From JAJDAT01 sp964570665 (GTDB taxonomy: Bacteria; Nitrospinota; Nitrospinia; Nitrospinales; JAJDAT01): 64,000 bases of DNA. The number at the start of each line of letters is the position of its first letter. Position 1 is the stretch's first letter. Below are positions 34,874 to 43,234 of the stretch, piece after piece. The position numbers and the translations under genes were made by a program. The stretch lies in contig CAZMZH010000004.1 in NCBI GenBank assembly GCA_964570665.1, positions 236,907-300,906 on the forward strand, given 5' to 3'. The notes below the pieces were generated by a model. That model made no database searches and was not told the DNA's origin. It saw only the letters and a list, made by a program, of their open reading frames with translations.

Positions 34874-36355
34874 ATGCAAAACATATTAAAAAAAACATTC
34901 GAAATTGATCTAAGAGGTTTAGCGCTTTTTCGCATTGGATTTGGGATTATATTAATTTTCGATTTAGCGATTAGAAGTCTTGATATCGAAAACCACTACA
35001 CGGATTTCGGAGTCCTTCCAAGAATTGAAGCAATAAAGACGCTTGTTGATTATGCTATTTCCATACATCTGGCAGGCGGCAGTCTTTTCTTTCAAACAGT
35101 TTTATTTATTCTGAGTTTTATTTTTACGATAGGTTATGTAACGGGTTTCAAAACACGATTTTGCACAATCGCTATTTGGTTTCTCCTCATGTCGTTGCAA
35201 AACCGAAACGTCATGCTTTTAAACGGCGTCGATGGATTGAAAATTATTTTATTATTTTGGTCCGCTTTTCTTCCGCTGGGAGCGCGCTACTCGTTAGATT
35301 CTTTAGACGTCAAAAACTCATCAAAGTCAAACAACGCTCATCTTTCTTTTGCTGGGGCGGCGCTGCTCATACTAAGTGTGATCATTTACTTTTATTCATT
35401 TTTTTATAAAACCGGAACGGAATGGTATCCAGACGGTACGGCTCTTTATTACGCATTACATATTGGATCTAACGTAACGCACTTGGGAGTATGGTTTCGC
35501 CAATTCGAATCTATCCTGTATTTAGGAACTTTCGCGACATTATTGTTTGAGTTTTTTGTCCCTATTTTAATTTTTATTACTTGTTGGAATTATGCAATCC
35601 GTTTAACTATGGTTGGAGTATTAATCGCGTTCAACTTTGGGATTGCTCTTTTTTTTGCGATTGGAGAATTTCCTTTTGTAAATATGTTAACGCCTATCCT
35701 TTTTATTCCTAAAATTTTTTGGGATATTTTAGAAAAGAACTTATTTTTCATCAAAATTTCAAATTGGCTACGCGGTATATTTTCCAATTTAAACTTGCAA
35801 TCAGATACCCCGACAAAACAATATAATTCTCGTTTTCGGAAACTTGCCGAATCATTTTCATTCGTTATTTTCATTTCTTTAATGATTTGGAATATATCGG
35901 CCTTACCCCAAATAGATTATAAGGTTCCTAATTTAATGGATGCTACATTACGTTTTTTGGGGTTGAGACAAAACTGGAATATGTATGGCCCTAAACCCCA
36001 TGACCATAGCGGTTGGTATCTAATTTCTGGAAAGCTAATGGACGAAAGCGCAGTGGATGTTACAAGAAAGAAAAAAGGAAAAACCGACTTTTCGCGTCCC
36101 AAGTATCTTGTCGATACCTACAAAACCGAAAGATGGAGAAAATATTTAGACGAGACCCGATTTCGTTTCGATTCGAAAAGGCAACTGTTAAATTATGGAA
36201 GATTTATATGTCGATCTTGGAATAGAGGGAAACCTGAGAAGGAGCAGTTAGCCACCTTTCAAATCCATTTCATGTGGGAAAAAACCTTACTCAATTACGA
36301 AAAAGCTGAAATCATAGACGAAATCCTCTGGTATCACGACTGCTTCGCTCCATAA
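34874..36355 (+). CDS. HTTM-domain (vitamin K-dependent carboxylase-like) membrane protein
   Basis: From the ATG at 34874 the product has 493 residues. The HTTM family start is clear: IDLRGLALFRIGFGIILIFDLAIRSLD, then the HYTDFGVLP loop, followed by several membrane helices (ALLILSVIIYFYSFFYKTG, LFEFFVPILIFITCW). The C-terminal soluble part contains LGLRQNWNMYGPKPHDHSGW, also typical of bacterial HTTM proteins. Bacterial members are related to gamma-glutamyl carboxylase by the membrane fold, but their reaction is mostly unknown, so no enzyme is claimed. The frame is open upstream to 34772, but that part is repeat DNA and encodes SLRPLRPLR-type sequence, so the later start is preferred. Confidence 0.82.
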   Translation: MQNILKKTFEIDLRGLALFRIGFGIILIFDLAIRSLDIENHYTDFGVLPRIEAIKTLVDYAISIHLAGGSLFFQTVLFILSFIFTIGYVTGFKTRFCTIAIWFLLMSLQNRNVMLLNGVDGLKIILLFWSAFLPLGARYSLDSLDVKNSSKSNNAHLSFAGAALLILSVIIYFYSFFYKTGTEWYPDGTALYYALHIGSNVTHLGVWFRQFESILYLGTFATLLFEFFVPILIFITCWNYAIRLTMVGVLIAFNFGIALFFAIGEFPFVNMLTPILFIPKIFWDILEKNLFFIKISNWLRGIFSNLNLQSDTPTKQYNSRFRKLAESFSFVIFISLMIWNISALPQIDYKVPNLMDATLRFLGLRQNWNMYGPKPHDHSGWYLISGKLMDESAVDVTRKKKGKTDFSRPKYLVDTYKTERWRKYLDETRFRFDSKRQLLNYGRFICRSWNRGKPEKEQLATFQIHFMWEKTLLNYEKAEIIDEILWYHDCFAP

Positions 36356-36476
36356 CCCCACTCATTCCTAATGAGCCAAAGGTATCAACGTTAATTATTA
36401 GAAGCTCTCATAATTAATGATATAATCCGTAAATTTCTTAGTTATATAAATAAATCGAATTGGAGTAAATGTTTTA

Positions 36477-37460
36477 ATGGAAAGTCAAAAGTCTGAAAGA
36501 ATCTTGTCTGGTATCCAACCTAGCGGGGATTTACATCTCGGCAACTATTTTGGAGCTATTGAACAATTTAAAAAAAGACAGGATAGAGGCGACGAACTCT
36601 TTATTTTTGTCGCCGATTGGCATTCCTTAACCACCATAAAAAAAGCGGACGAACTTAGAAAAAACGTACTCCAAATTGTGGCTGCCTACATGGCATTTGG
36701 TTTAGACGCCGATAAAACCACTCTTTATAGGCAATCCGACATTCCTGAAATTCAAGAAATAACTTGGATTTTGAGTTGCCAGGCTTCTATGAGCCGTCTT
36801 CAAAACGCGCACTCGTATAAAGACAAAGTCGCCAAAGGTATAGACGCAAGCGTCGGGTTGTTCACCTATCCCGTGCTCATGGCAGCCGATATTCTTTGCG
36901 TTCAGTCCGACGTGGTTCCCGTTGGAAAAGACCAAAAACAACACGTAGAAATCTCCCGCGAGTTAGCGGAAAAGTTTAACAAAGTTTTCGGCAAAACGTT
37001 TAAAGTTCCTAAAGTTGAAACGCCCGAAGAAATAGCCGTTATCCCCGGTACCGACGGACAAAAAATGAGCAAAAGTTATGGAAACACCATAGACCTATTT
37101 CCTACAGATAAAAAACTAAAAAAACAAGTCAACAGTATCGTCACAAAACCGATCGATCAAGGACAACCGCTTGGCTGGGAAACTTGCAACGTGTTCAAAC
37201 TGTTCAAACTGTTCGGTTCTAAAAACGAAATTGAAGATTTAAAAAAGAAATACGAAGAAGGATCGATTGGTTATGGACACGCTAAAGCGGAACTCTTGGA
37301 CAAAGTTCACGAAAAATTTGATCCAGCACGCAAAGAGTTTGCGCGATTACTCGAAAACAAAGACGAAATCGAAAATGTATTAACGATAGGAAAAGAAAGA
37401 GCCGGCGAAGTGGTTCGCAATACCTTGGCGACTATGAGAGAAAAGGTAGGATTATCATGA
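36477..37460 (+). CDS. trpS: Tryptophanyl-tRNA synthetase
   Basis: A class I aminoacyl-tRNA synthetase of 327 residues, a normal bacterial length, charging tRNA-Trp with tryptophan. The HIGH-type signature is in SGIQPSGDLHLGNYFGAI near residue 12-28 and the KMSKS motif is KMSKSYGNTIDLF near residue 194. QVSDVVPVGKDQ-type spacing (here QSDVVPVGKDQKQHVEISRE) matches the TrpRS core. A GGAG lies 12 bases before the ATG. Its stop overlaps the start of the chorismate mutase-methyltransferase gene (ATGA), so the two are translationally coupled and linked to aromatic amino acid metabolism. Confidence 0.97.
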   Translation: MESQKSERILSGIQPSGDLHLGNYFGAIEQFKKRQDRGDELFIFVADWHSLTTIKKADELRKNVLQIVAAYMAFGLDADKTTLYRQSDIPEIQEITWILSCQASMSRLQNAHSYKDKVAKGIDASVGLFTYPVLMAADILCVQSDVVPVGKDQKQHVEISRELAEKFNKVFGKTFKVPKVETPEEIAVIPGTDGQKMSKSYGNTIDLFPTDKKLKKQVNSIVTKPIDQGQPLGWETCNVFKLFKLFGSKNEIEDLKKKYEEGSIGYGHAKAELLDKVHEKFDPARKEFARLLENKDEIENVLTIGKERAGEVVRNTLATMREKVGLS

Positions 37461-38599
37461 GCGGAAAAGAAGACCCCGCTTGGGAGGACAAATTAGAACA
37501 AGCTCGCGTTGAAGTTGAAAAAGTTACCGACATCATTATCGATAACTTCTTTAAACGACAAAAATTGATGCGTGAAATTGCCGACGCCAAAAGTCAAAAA
37601 GGCGATGAGCAACCCATATTCCAACACCAACGAGAGGTTAACTTAATCAATAAATACGTTGAGAAAGCAAAAAAAGAAGGCATAAACGCGAAGATGGTAG
37701 AACTATTAATCGGCGAATTGATGTCGTTTGGCAAATGGGAACAAGGCAAAATTTTAAACCGAAAAGATTATTTAAACACCAACCAGGAAAACCCAGAAAC
37801 GCTCAAAAATAATTTAAAAAAACTTACCGCACAAGTAGCAAAACATTACCACTCCTACGATAAAGAATGGACCGCGACAACCCATATAATTAATCGCGAA
37901 CGCGAATGCATTAAAGAAGCTTTTAAGGTCTCGAAATCAGAAGAAAAACACGATTTGGCAATCGACCTGGGATGCGCCAACGGCGACTCCACACAATGGT
38001 TGTCTAAAAACTTTAAACGCGTAATCGGTTACGACATCAGTCCCGAATTTATATCGATTGCAAAAGAAAAGAATTTACCTTCCGCAGAGTTTATAGAAGT
38101 CGATTTAGAAAATGGGATTCCTCAGGAGGATAATTCTGTAGATTTAGTTTTGGCTAATTTTGGCTCGGCGTCCGAAGTTTCGTCAAACATTTTTGCGGAA
38201 ACTTCAAGAGTATTGAAGATAGGCGGTAAGGCGTTTCTAAGCTTTTATAATGAAGAGGCCATTGCCAACAAATGGTGGCGTCCTTGGACCAACGCCTTTC
38301 CGATCATGATCAATCCCTCTAATAACACCTTAGACGTCGAATACAAAGGCACGGTGTTTACTATTAAAGCTGTTCCCGCTACAGCTCAAACTATACATCG
38401 CCAAGCGGAAGAAAAGGGTTTAAAGGTTTCGAAGGTGAGTAGTTCCAATCATTTTTGGGATTTTTGCCCGTCTTTATTTTTTCACGATGAATTTGGCGCT
38501 GAAGAAAAAGTAATTCAATCCATTGCCGAGCACGAAATCAATACTGAAGAAACCTCGCCCTTCTTAGGCCAATACCTTCAAGCGATCGTCGAAAAATAG
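37457..38599 (+). CDS. Chorismate mutase-like domain fused to SAM methyltransferase
   Basis: A 380-residue two-domain protein. Residues about 10-105 look like an AroQ-type helical chorismate mutase: FKRQKLMREIADAKSQKGD, then HQREVNLINKYVEKAKKEG and the closing ELLIGELMSFGK. Residues about 130-380 are a class I SAM-dependent methyltransferase with motif I LAIDLGCANGDSTQWL, an acidic GYDISPEFI strand and DLVLANFGSASEV. Together they might act on chorismate or prephenate and then methylate a product, but no substrate can be assigned. Starting inside the trpS stop codon, it is translationally coupled to that gene. I do not recognise this fusion as a named family. Confidence 0.75.
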   Translation: MSGKEDPAWEDKLEQARVEVEKVTDIIIDNFFKRQKLMREIADAKSQKGDEQPIFQHQREVNLINKYVEKAKKEGINAKMVELLIGELMSFGKWEQGKILNRKDYLNTNQENPETLKNNLKKLTAQVAKHYHSYDKEWTATTHIINRERECIKEAFKVSKSEEKHDLAIDLGCANGDSTQWLSKNFKRVIGYDISPEFISIAKEKNLPSAEFIEVDLENGIPQEDNSVDLVLANFGSASEVSSNIFAETSRVLKIGGKAFLSFYNEEAIANKWWRPWTNAFPIMINPSNNTLDVEYKGTVFTIKAVPATAQTIHRQAEEKGLKVSKVSSSNHFWDFCPSLFFHDEFGAEEKVIQSIAEHEINTEETSPFLGQYLQAIVEK

Positions 38600-38606
38600 A
38601 TCTAAA

Positions 38607-39473
38607 TTAATATTTAAATTTGGAGGGAATGATTTTTATAGACTCAAAAATTTCTTCTGGCTTCATTTTATTTAAAAAATCAAATTCCATCTCTCTACCA
38701 TTATTAAATCCATCTCTTTTTTTGAGTACATCATCCGGCAAACCGGGATGGGTCATTATAATTCCATTTTCAAAAGAGGACATTCGTAAAAATCTTTTGA
38801 AGTTTTGTCCGAATAATTCCGGACGTCTCCAATCGTAAATCCCCATAAAGCTAGAATTAGTGCGAATTCCATTTGATTCTAATAGACTTTTATAAGGCGT
38901 TCCCCATAACGTTATAGGAAAAATTTTTAAAAAAGAACTCCCTTGTCGAATGGCTTTTTCAAACGATACGGAAGTATTTCTAACGTAATATTTTTGTCCT
39001 TTAAATTTTTCCTTTAAGGCTTCTAACAAAGCCTGGTCAACAATCGCGTATTGATGAACATTGTGGTGACCATCTATATAATGAGGCGTAAAACCAAAAA
39101 ACTCTACAAAGCGGTCAAATTGTTTATAAAACTCTTTCTTTACTTCATTCGGATCAATGTTTCTTAGGATACATTTCTTGATAAATTGCCCCAAACTAAC
39201 AAAATTACCATCGGAATTTACGAGAGAAGGAATCTCTTTAGGGTCGGAAAGAGGTAAAGCTCCAGTCAGCGTAAAATGAAGCCCAATGTCAATTTGGTTT
39301 TGAAAATCGATTAGCGGTTTAGCTTCCTGTTTCCAGTCGTCATAACAAACCATTACGCTGGTGGCTGATATTCTTTTTTTTTCCGCTAACTTAAGAATTC
39401 CTTTGGATACGCCAGGGCTAATCCCAAAATCATCTACGCAAATAATAATTTCCTTATCGATATTAATTGTCAC
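38607..39473 (-). CDS. ChbG/HpnK (YdjC) family carbohydrate deacetylase
   Basis: A 288-residue YdjC-type metal-dependent deacetylase. The metal and catalytic motifs are IICVDDFGISPGVSKGI near residue 10, QIDIGLHFTLTGALPLS near 80 and HYIDGHHNVHQY near 135, followed by a C-terminal ENGIIMTHPGLPDD. Family members remove acetyl groups from N-acetylated sugars such as chitobiose or hopanoid-linked glucosamine. It ends eight bases from the convergent chorismate mutase fusion and is last in a minus-strand cluster with a glycosyltransferase and two methyltransferases, so the substrate is probably a glycan or glycolipid made there. Confidence 0.9.
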   Translation of the reverse strand: MTINIDKEIIICVDDFGISPGVSKGILKLAEKKRISATSVMVCYDDWKQEAKPLIDFQNQIDIGLHFTLTGALPLSDPKEIPSLVNSDGNFVSLGQFIKKCILRNIDPNEVKKEFYKQFDRFVEFFGFTPHYIDGHHNVHQYAIVDQALLEALKEKFKGQKYYVRNTSVSFEKAIRQGSSFLKIFPITLWGTPYKSLLESNGIRTNSSFMGIYDWRRPELFGQNFKRFLRMSSFENGIIMTHPGLPDDVLKKRDGFNNGREMEFDFLNKMKPEEIFESIKIIPSKFKY

Positions 39474-39513
39474 CGAAACCTTTTGTTAACGCGAGAATTC
39501 TTAGAGTTGTAAT

Positions 39514-40596
39514 TTATTTTTTATCGTTGATTAAAGAAAAAATTACCCTGCTAGCTTCTTCAGCTCCACTCTGTTCCCAGCCCAGTAGTTTACATTTCTC
39601 GCGAAAATCTTCGATTTTTTGGGTAATCGTTTTAATTGAATCGGCCATATCTTCTGCGGTTGCCATAAAACCACAACCAAGCCCTTCAACCATCTTGGCG
39701 TTAATATACTGCTCTGCATGGTTTTCCACCGGGATTACAATTAAGGGTTTTCTCATACATACCCCTTCCGAAACGGCGCTAAAACCCGCATTAATGACCA
39801 GAAAGTCAGCCTTATTTAATATATGAAGATTATTAACTAATTTCCCATGAAAGGACAAACCTTCGTCGTTTTCCCCTTCTCGACCGATTACGTCAATTTG
39901 AAATGGAAACTTCTCTCCATGCAGATCTACATTGGACCCGAAAGTAGAACCGCTCAACATAATCACTCCATTTTTAACGACTCCTTCAAGAAGATCCCCT
40001 GTAACGTCTTTTCTGACTATAGGAGGAACTTTTATGAATTTTTTTCCAAACGATTTTGAACAATCTAAACGCGGGCTAATAACCTTATCCGCAACAATTA
40101 GATGAAACATAAAGTCAAAAAACTCGACCAAAAAAAACTGCGGATATATTGAAAAAGGCTTATTAGGAAACTTAAAAAAAGACGTTACCACCATATCGGA
40201 ATTATTAAGAGCGACAATGGGAATATTGGAAAACCACATGGGTAAAAAAACATACTCAGAATCGGTCACTACTAAGGAAGGCTGGTTTTCCTTTATATAA
40301 CTCTTAACAAGTTTATTATTTGCTATATAGACAGCCGCTAACTGAAAAATACTCAATAGAGTTTTAAATGCGCTCAACTTACCGCTCGAATCTTTTCCAT
40401 ATTTGAAACTTTTAGTTTCAATCAAACGGTTAATTCCTTTTCCTTGCTTTTCAGAAAAGAATTTCAGACCATTTCCCGATGTCATTACATCGACAACCGC
40501 GCCTTTTTCAACAAGCCTTTCTATAACGGCATAACAACGGGTAGAGTTCCCCATACCCAAACCATTAGCTAAAAATAAAATCTTTTTCTCATTCAT
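39514..40596 (-). CDS. GT-B glycosyltransferase (MurG/UGT-like)
   Basis: A 360-residue GT-B fold protein. The N-terminal nucleotide-fold starts ILFLANGLGMGNSTRCYAVI, equivalent to the GxGH loop of MurG-like enzymes but with Asn in place of His. The C-terminal donor-binding half has LNKADFLVINAGFSAVSEGV and KPLIVIPVENHAEQYINAKM, typical of UDP-sugar enzymes. It likely transfers a sugar to a lipid or saccharide at the inner membrane. It lies 40 bp before the YdjC deacetylase and five bases after a methyltransferase gene, all one direction. The acceptor and sugar are not predictable. Confidence 0.85.
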   Translation of the reverse strand: MNEKKILFLANGLGMGNSTRCYAVIERLVEKGAVVDVMTSGNGLKFFSEKQGKGINRLIETKSFKYGKDSSGKLSAFKTLLSIFQLAAVYIANNKLVKSYIKENQPSLVVTDSEYVFLPMWFSNIPIVALNNSDMVVTSFFKFPNKPFSIYPQFFLVEFFDFMFHLIVADKVISPRLDCSKSFGKKFIKVPPIVRKDVTGDLLEGVVKNGVIMLSGSTFGSNVDLHGEKFPFQIDVIGREGENDEGLSFHGKLVNNLHILNKADFLVINAGFSAVSEGVCMRKPLIVIPVENHAEQYINAKMVEGLGCGFMATAEDMADSIKTITQKIEDFREKCKLLGWEQSGAEEASRVIFSLINDKK

Positions 40597-40601
40597 CTTA
40601 A

Positions 40602-41195
40602 CTACCTATGAGCAATTTTTAAGACATATGTCATTGGCGTTGGAGAAGTAATTTCTTCAAGCTTAAATCCCCATTTTTTCAATTTATTTTCTAGTTTTCT
40701 ATAAGCAAATAACTGAATTGACACAGAATGAGACCAATGAAATAATTTATAAAAAAAACCCCAGATTCCTCTTCTGGGCAATAAAATTGTCATTAAACCA
40801 TCTGGCGCCAAAAGCTTTTTTGCATTTTCAAGAAATGGGTCTATGCTATCTAAAAATTCAAGAGCGCCAGCGCATAAGACTCTATCAAAAGGTTTACGAA
40901 AGGCCACAGTTTGAATATCTGCCTGGGCTATCAAGATACTTTTGTGATTTAATTGCTTTAACATAGTAAAAGAGCGGTCTACGCCTACCATTAGCGCAGG
41001 GGAATGTCTCAGCAACAGGTGAGTATAATATCCAGCGCCACATCCTAAATCGATACATCTCATACCTTTAAAAGGTTCTAAAGCTTTCAATACAGCTTCT
41101 TTTTCTTTTTTACGTAAAAAAAACCAAAAGCCCTTCTCGGAACTCTTAAGATATTTTCCCGCTTGATCATCAAAGTAATTTTCATATGACGACAT
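40602..41195 (-). CDS. Class I SAM-dependent methyltransferase
   Basis: A 197-residue methyltransferase. Motif I is MRCIDLGCGAGYYTHLLL near residue 45, followed by an acidic strand end (VGVDRSFTML), and by FDRVLCAGALEFLDSI and LLAPDGLMTILLPRRG for the later core strands. The C-terminal part (GFKLEEITSPTPMTYVLKI) is also usual. It probably methylates a small molecule or lipid/sugar intermediate of this cluster. Only five bases separate it from the glycosyltransferase gene. Confidence 0.88.
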   Translation of the reverse strand: MSSYENYFDDQAGKYLKSSEKGFWFFLRKKEKEAVLKALEPFKGMRCIDLGCGAGYYTHLLLRHSPALMVGVDRSFTMLKQLNHKSILIAQADIQTVAFRKPFDRVLCAGALEFLDSIDPFLENAKKLLAPDGLMTILLPRRGIWGFFYKLFHWSHSVSIQLFAYRKLENKLKKWGFKLEEITSPTPMTYVLKIAHR

Positions 41196-41255
41196 AAATA
41201 TAAACTTAATCTAAAGAAAGAACGTTTGGGGGAAGAAAAGTTTGGCTAAATAGGG

Positions 41256-41909
41256 TTATTCAAAATTATAAAGGAAGGTTCCAAACCTTAATCGTGGGTG
41301 CCGGAATATTTTTACATCCTTATATCCTACCTCTTCTGCAATTTCTATGATTTCGTCTGTAGTATAATATTTCGGAACATAACCTTCCGACTTCCATCCA
41401 TAAGAAATAAAAACATAAATAGAATGAACCCAGCGAGTAAGAGAAGCTCTTTTCTCCGAAATTGAAAAAAGGAATTTATTGGGGTAAGTTTTTTTGAAAA
41501 GATCTTTTATTTCATTTTTATCTAACCAATCCAGAACTCCCAAAGAAACGACTATATCCGTATCAGGAAAATCAAACTCGATAATATTACCTGAAAATAG
41601 AGAACACTTTGTTTCTTTTTCGGTCCCTTCAATTTTCTTTTTTGCTTCAAGAATAGCGCTTTCGGCTAAATCAACGCCTGTATAGTGCAAAAAATTTGTT
41701 TTCTGTAACTCCTCGTAAAAAATTCCTGTACCGCATCCTAAATCAAGAATTTTTTTCCCTTCTACATGGGGTTTTAAAAGTTCTGCGGCTTTTTCAAATC
41801 TAAACTGCAAAGAGGATCCTGCAATGGAACTATTTTTATCCTCTCCTTTTCCATACCGCTTTTCTTCCCAGGTTTGTATTTTATTTTCCCAAAATTTTTT
41901 TTTATCCAT
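41256..41909 (-). CDS. Class I SAM-dependent methyltransferase
   Basis: A 217-residue methyltransferase distinct from its neighbour. It begins with a WENKIQTWEEKRYG helix and has motif I KKILDLGCGTGIFYEELQ, an acidic strand end (TGVDLAESAILEAKKK), and DIVVSLGVLDWLDKNEI. The C-terminal third (IFVSYGWKSEGYVPKYYTTD-type, here YVFISYGWKSEGYVPKYY) suggests a specific substrate lid. It is the first gene of the minus-strand cluster leading to the second methyltransferase, glycosyltransferase and deacetylase. Function within the presumed glycolipid pathway is inferred only from position. Confidence 0.88.
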   Translation of the reverse strand: MDKKKFWENKIQTWEEKRYGKGEDKNSSIAGSSLQFRFEKAAELLKPHVEGKKILDLGCGTGIFYEELQKTNFLHYTGVDLAESAILEAKKKIEGTEKETKCSLFSGNIIEFDFPDTDIVVSLGVLDWLDKNEIKDLFKKTYPNKFLFSISEKRASLTRWVHSIYVFISYGWKSEGYVPKYYTTDEIIEIAEEVGYKDVKIFRHPRLRFGTFLYNFE

Positions 41910-41987
41910 AGCTAAAATAAACTAAAAAAGAAATCCTATTTTAAAATAATATAAAGACATTATTGGAGGGTTAAACCAATTAAATGC

Positions 41988-42008
41988 TCAAAAGAAATTT
42001 TCTTTTGA
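41988..42008. promoter_or_regulatory. Near-perfect 21-bp palindrome
   Basis: TCAAAAGAAATTTTCTTTTG plus a closing A reads almost the same on both strands. It lies about 80 bp upstream of the methyltransferase cluster start and could be an operator for that divergent gene set. Much of the 41910-42359 gap is otherwise plain AT-rich DNA. Confidence 0.35.
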
Positions 42009-42248
42009 TTATCATAAGAAACATGTAAATTTTAATAAATTAAAAGGAACGTTGAAATCAATTGGGGAACAAAAAAGAATTAAAAATAGAAGAATAAACC
42101 TTAGTGATAATGAGCGAAAAGCCATAAATATCAATTCATAATCGATATTTGGAAGTAATATATCATTTTTTCACTAAAAAAACCTTTTAAACTACACTTT
42201 TGTTCTTAATTTCCAATACTCTTTTGCTTCAAAAAAAGCTTTATTTTC

Positions 42249-42348
42249 TGTACAAAAGTATTTAAAATTAGATATAATTATCATACCCAGGGAAGGGAGT
42301 GTTTCAGTGCGTATGGAATATTATGATTAAATACCAAAACCCTTTCCT
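42249..42348 (+). promoter_or_regulatory. Promoter and 5' UTR hairpin of the 117-residue protein gene
   Basis: TGTACA (42249) and TATAAT (42273) with 18-bp spacing make a plausible sigma70-type promoter. The expected transcript begins just before AGGGAAGGG (42289-42297), which pairs with CCCTTTCCT (42340-42348) in a 9-bp stem with one G-U pair. The stem ends directly against the GAGGT ribosome site, so folding could affect translation. Confidence 0.5.
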
Positions 42349-42359
42349 GAGGTAGAAAA

Positions 42360-42713
42360 ATGGTAGACGTAAACGTACAAGGATTTAATGCTGTTGACGC
42401 AGCCCGTTCATTTGGGGTTAGAAATACAGCCGCTTCAAGAGTTCTTGAGGCAACGCCTGTAGATTCTCGAGATTTTTCAGAAAGTAATGGCGACCTAGAA
42501 GCAACTGCCGACCGGATAAGTTTAAGAGGAGGAGTTAACAGAACTGTCCCTCGAGTTGAAGACGATTTGGGATCCACCCCCCCTACAGTTGTTGGAGAAA
42601 TCGTCAGTAATACCAATCCTGTTAGCTTTGCCGTTCAAAACGCTGTCGAACAACCCTTTGAAAGACAAGGAAAATTGGTGGGAGATTCTAGTGGAATTAA
42701 TACAACAGCTTAA
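42360..42713 (+). CDS. Unknown small protein, 117 residues
   Basis: I do not recognise this protein. It starts MVDVNVQGFNAVDAARSFGV, is polar and acidic/arginine-rich in the middle (VDSRDFSESNGDLEATADRI), and contains no Cys, no signal peptide and no membrane segment. The composition, rich in Val, Asn, Ser and Asp, would suit a partly disordered or extracytoplasmic structural protein, but that is a guess. The gene is well defined: a promoter upstream, GAGGT at the correct distance before the ATG and a strong terminator 28 bases after the stop. The structured leader suggests it is regulated and perhaps abundant. Confidence 0.75.
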   Translation: MVDVNVQGFNAVDAARSFGVRNTAASRVLEATPVDSRDFSESNGDLEATADRISLRGGVNRTVPRVEDDLGSTPPTVVGEIVSNTNPVSFAVQNAVEQPFERQGKLVGDSSGINTTA

Positions 42714-42736
42714 TTTTGTTTAAAGAATACAGTTAT

Positions 42737-42773
42737 AAAAAGCGACGTCCTAGAAAGGGCGTCGCTTTTTTTG
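42737..42773 (+). terminator. Strong rho-independent terminator
   Basis: AGCGACG (42741-42747) pairs with CGTCGCT (42760-42766), extended by A/T pairs, and is followed by seven T residues. It ends the transcript of the 117-residue protein. Confidence 0.92.
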
Positions 42774-42923
42774 TTACTTCCCAAAAACTAATAGGAAAAT
42801 TTTACTCACATTTTTGGCGCTTTTGTCCTAATTTTTCTACCCCACAACCCTCTCAAAATTTTCTTAAAATATAACTCCCTATTTTTTAATGCTTTATAGA
42901 GTATAAAACTTCTTACCTCAAAG

Positions 42924-42941
42924 TTGGCACACTAATTGCTT
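42924..42941 (+). promoter_or_regulatory. Sigma54 (-24/-12) promoter
   Basis: TTGGCACACTAATTGCTT matches the sigma54 consensus with GG at 42926-42927 and GC at 42938-42939, exactly ten bases between them. Transcription would start near 42951 and run into the small gene at 42979. The only sigma54 activator in the window is at 1736. Confidence 0.75.
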
Positions 42942-42978
42942 TGTTTTTAGTGTTATTAATTTAAACGAGGAAAAGACA

Positions 42979-43137
42979 ATGAACCAAGTTTTAACCAGCC
43001 AATTTTCGGATGAAGCGATTAGATCCAGTAGCAAAATGATTATGAATGAAGATCAAGTTTTGGAAATGTATTTAGAACATCTTAAATCTCTAATGATCCA
43101 AATGATTGATAATGGTTTATTACATATCGAAAAATAG
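42979..43137 (+). CDS. Unknown 52-residue protein under a sigma54 promoter
   Basis: The frame starts MNQVLTSQFSDEAIRSSSKM and ends LMIQMIDNGLLHIEK before a TAG at 43135. A GAGG ribosome site lies eight bases before the ATG, and the sigma54 promoter sits 38 bases further up, which together make a real gene likely. The protein is predicted helical, rich in Met and hydrophobic heptad-like positions (LEMYLEHLKSLMIQM), with no signal peptide or Cys. It could be a small regulatory or adaptor protein. I know no family for it. Confidence 0.65.
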   Translation: MNQVLTSQFSDEAIRSSSKMIMNEDQVLEMYLEHLKSLMIQMIDNGLLHIEK

Positions 43138-43234
43138 TTTTTTCCAAAAGAGCATTTTCATTAAACACTTAATATAAAATCAATAAAAGCATTACCTCTT
43201 ATCATAAAAGTACCAAATATCTCTAACCTCTAAT

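Noticed and set aside
36361..36375. CTCATT-CCT-AATGAG hairpin after the HTTM gene as terminator
   Set aside because: The stem is six pairs and no T run follows.
41985..42029. 14-codon frame MLKRNFLLIIIRNM with GGAGGG upstream
   Set aside because: The ribosome site is about 12 bases away and the frame lies over the palindrome, so it is not supported as a gene.
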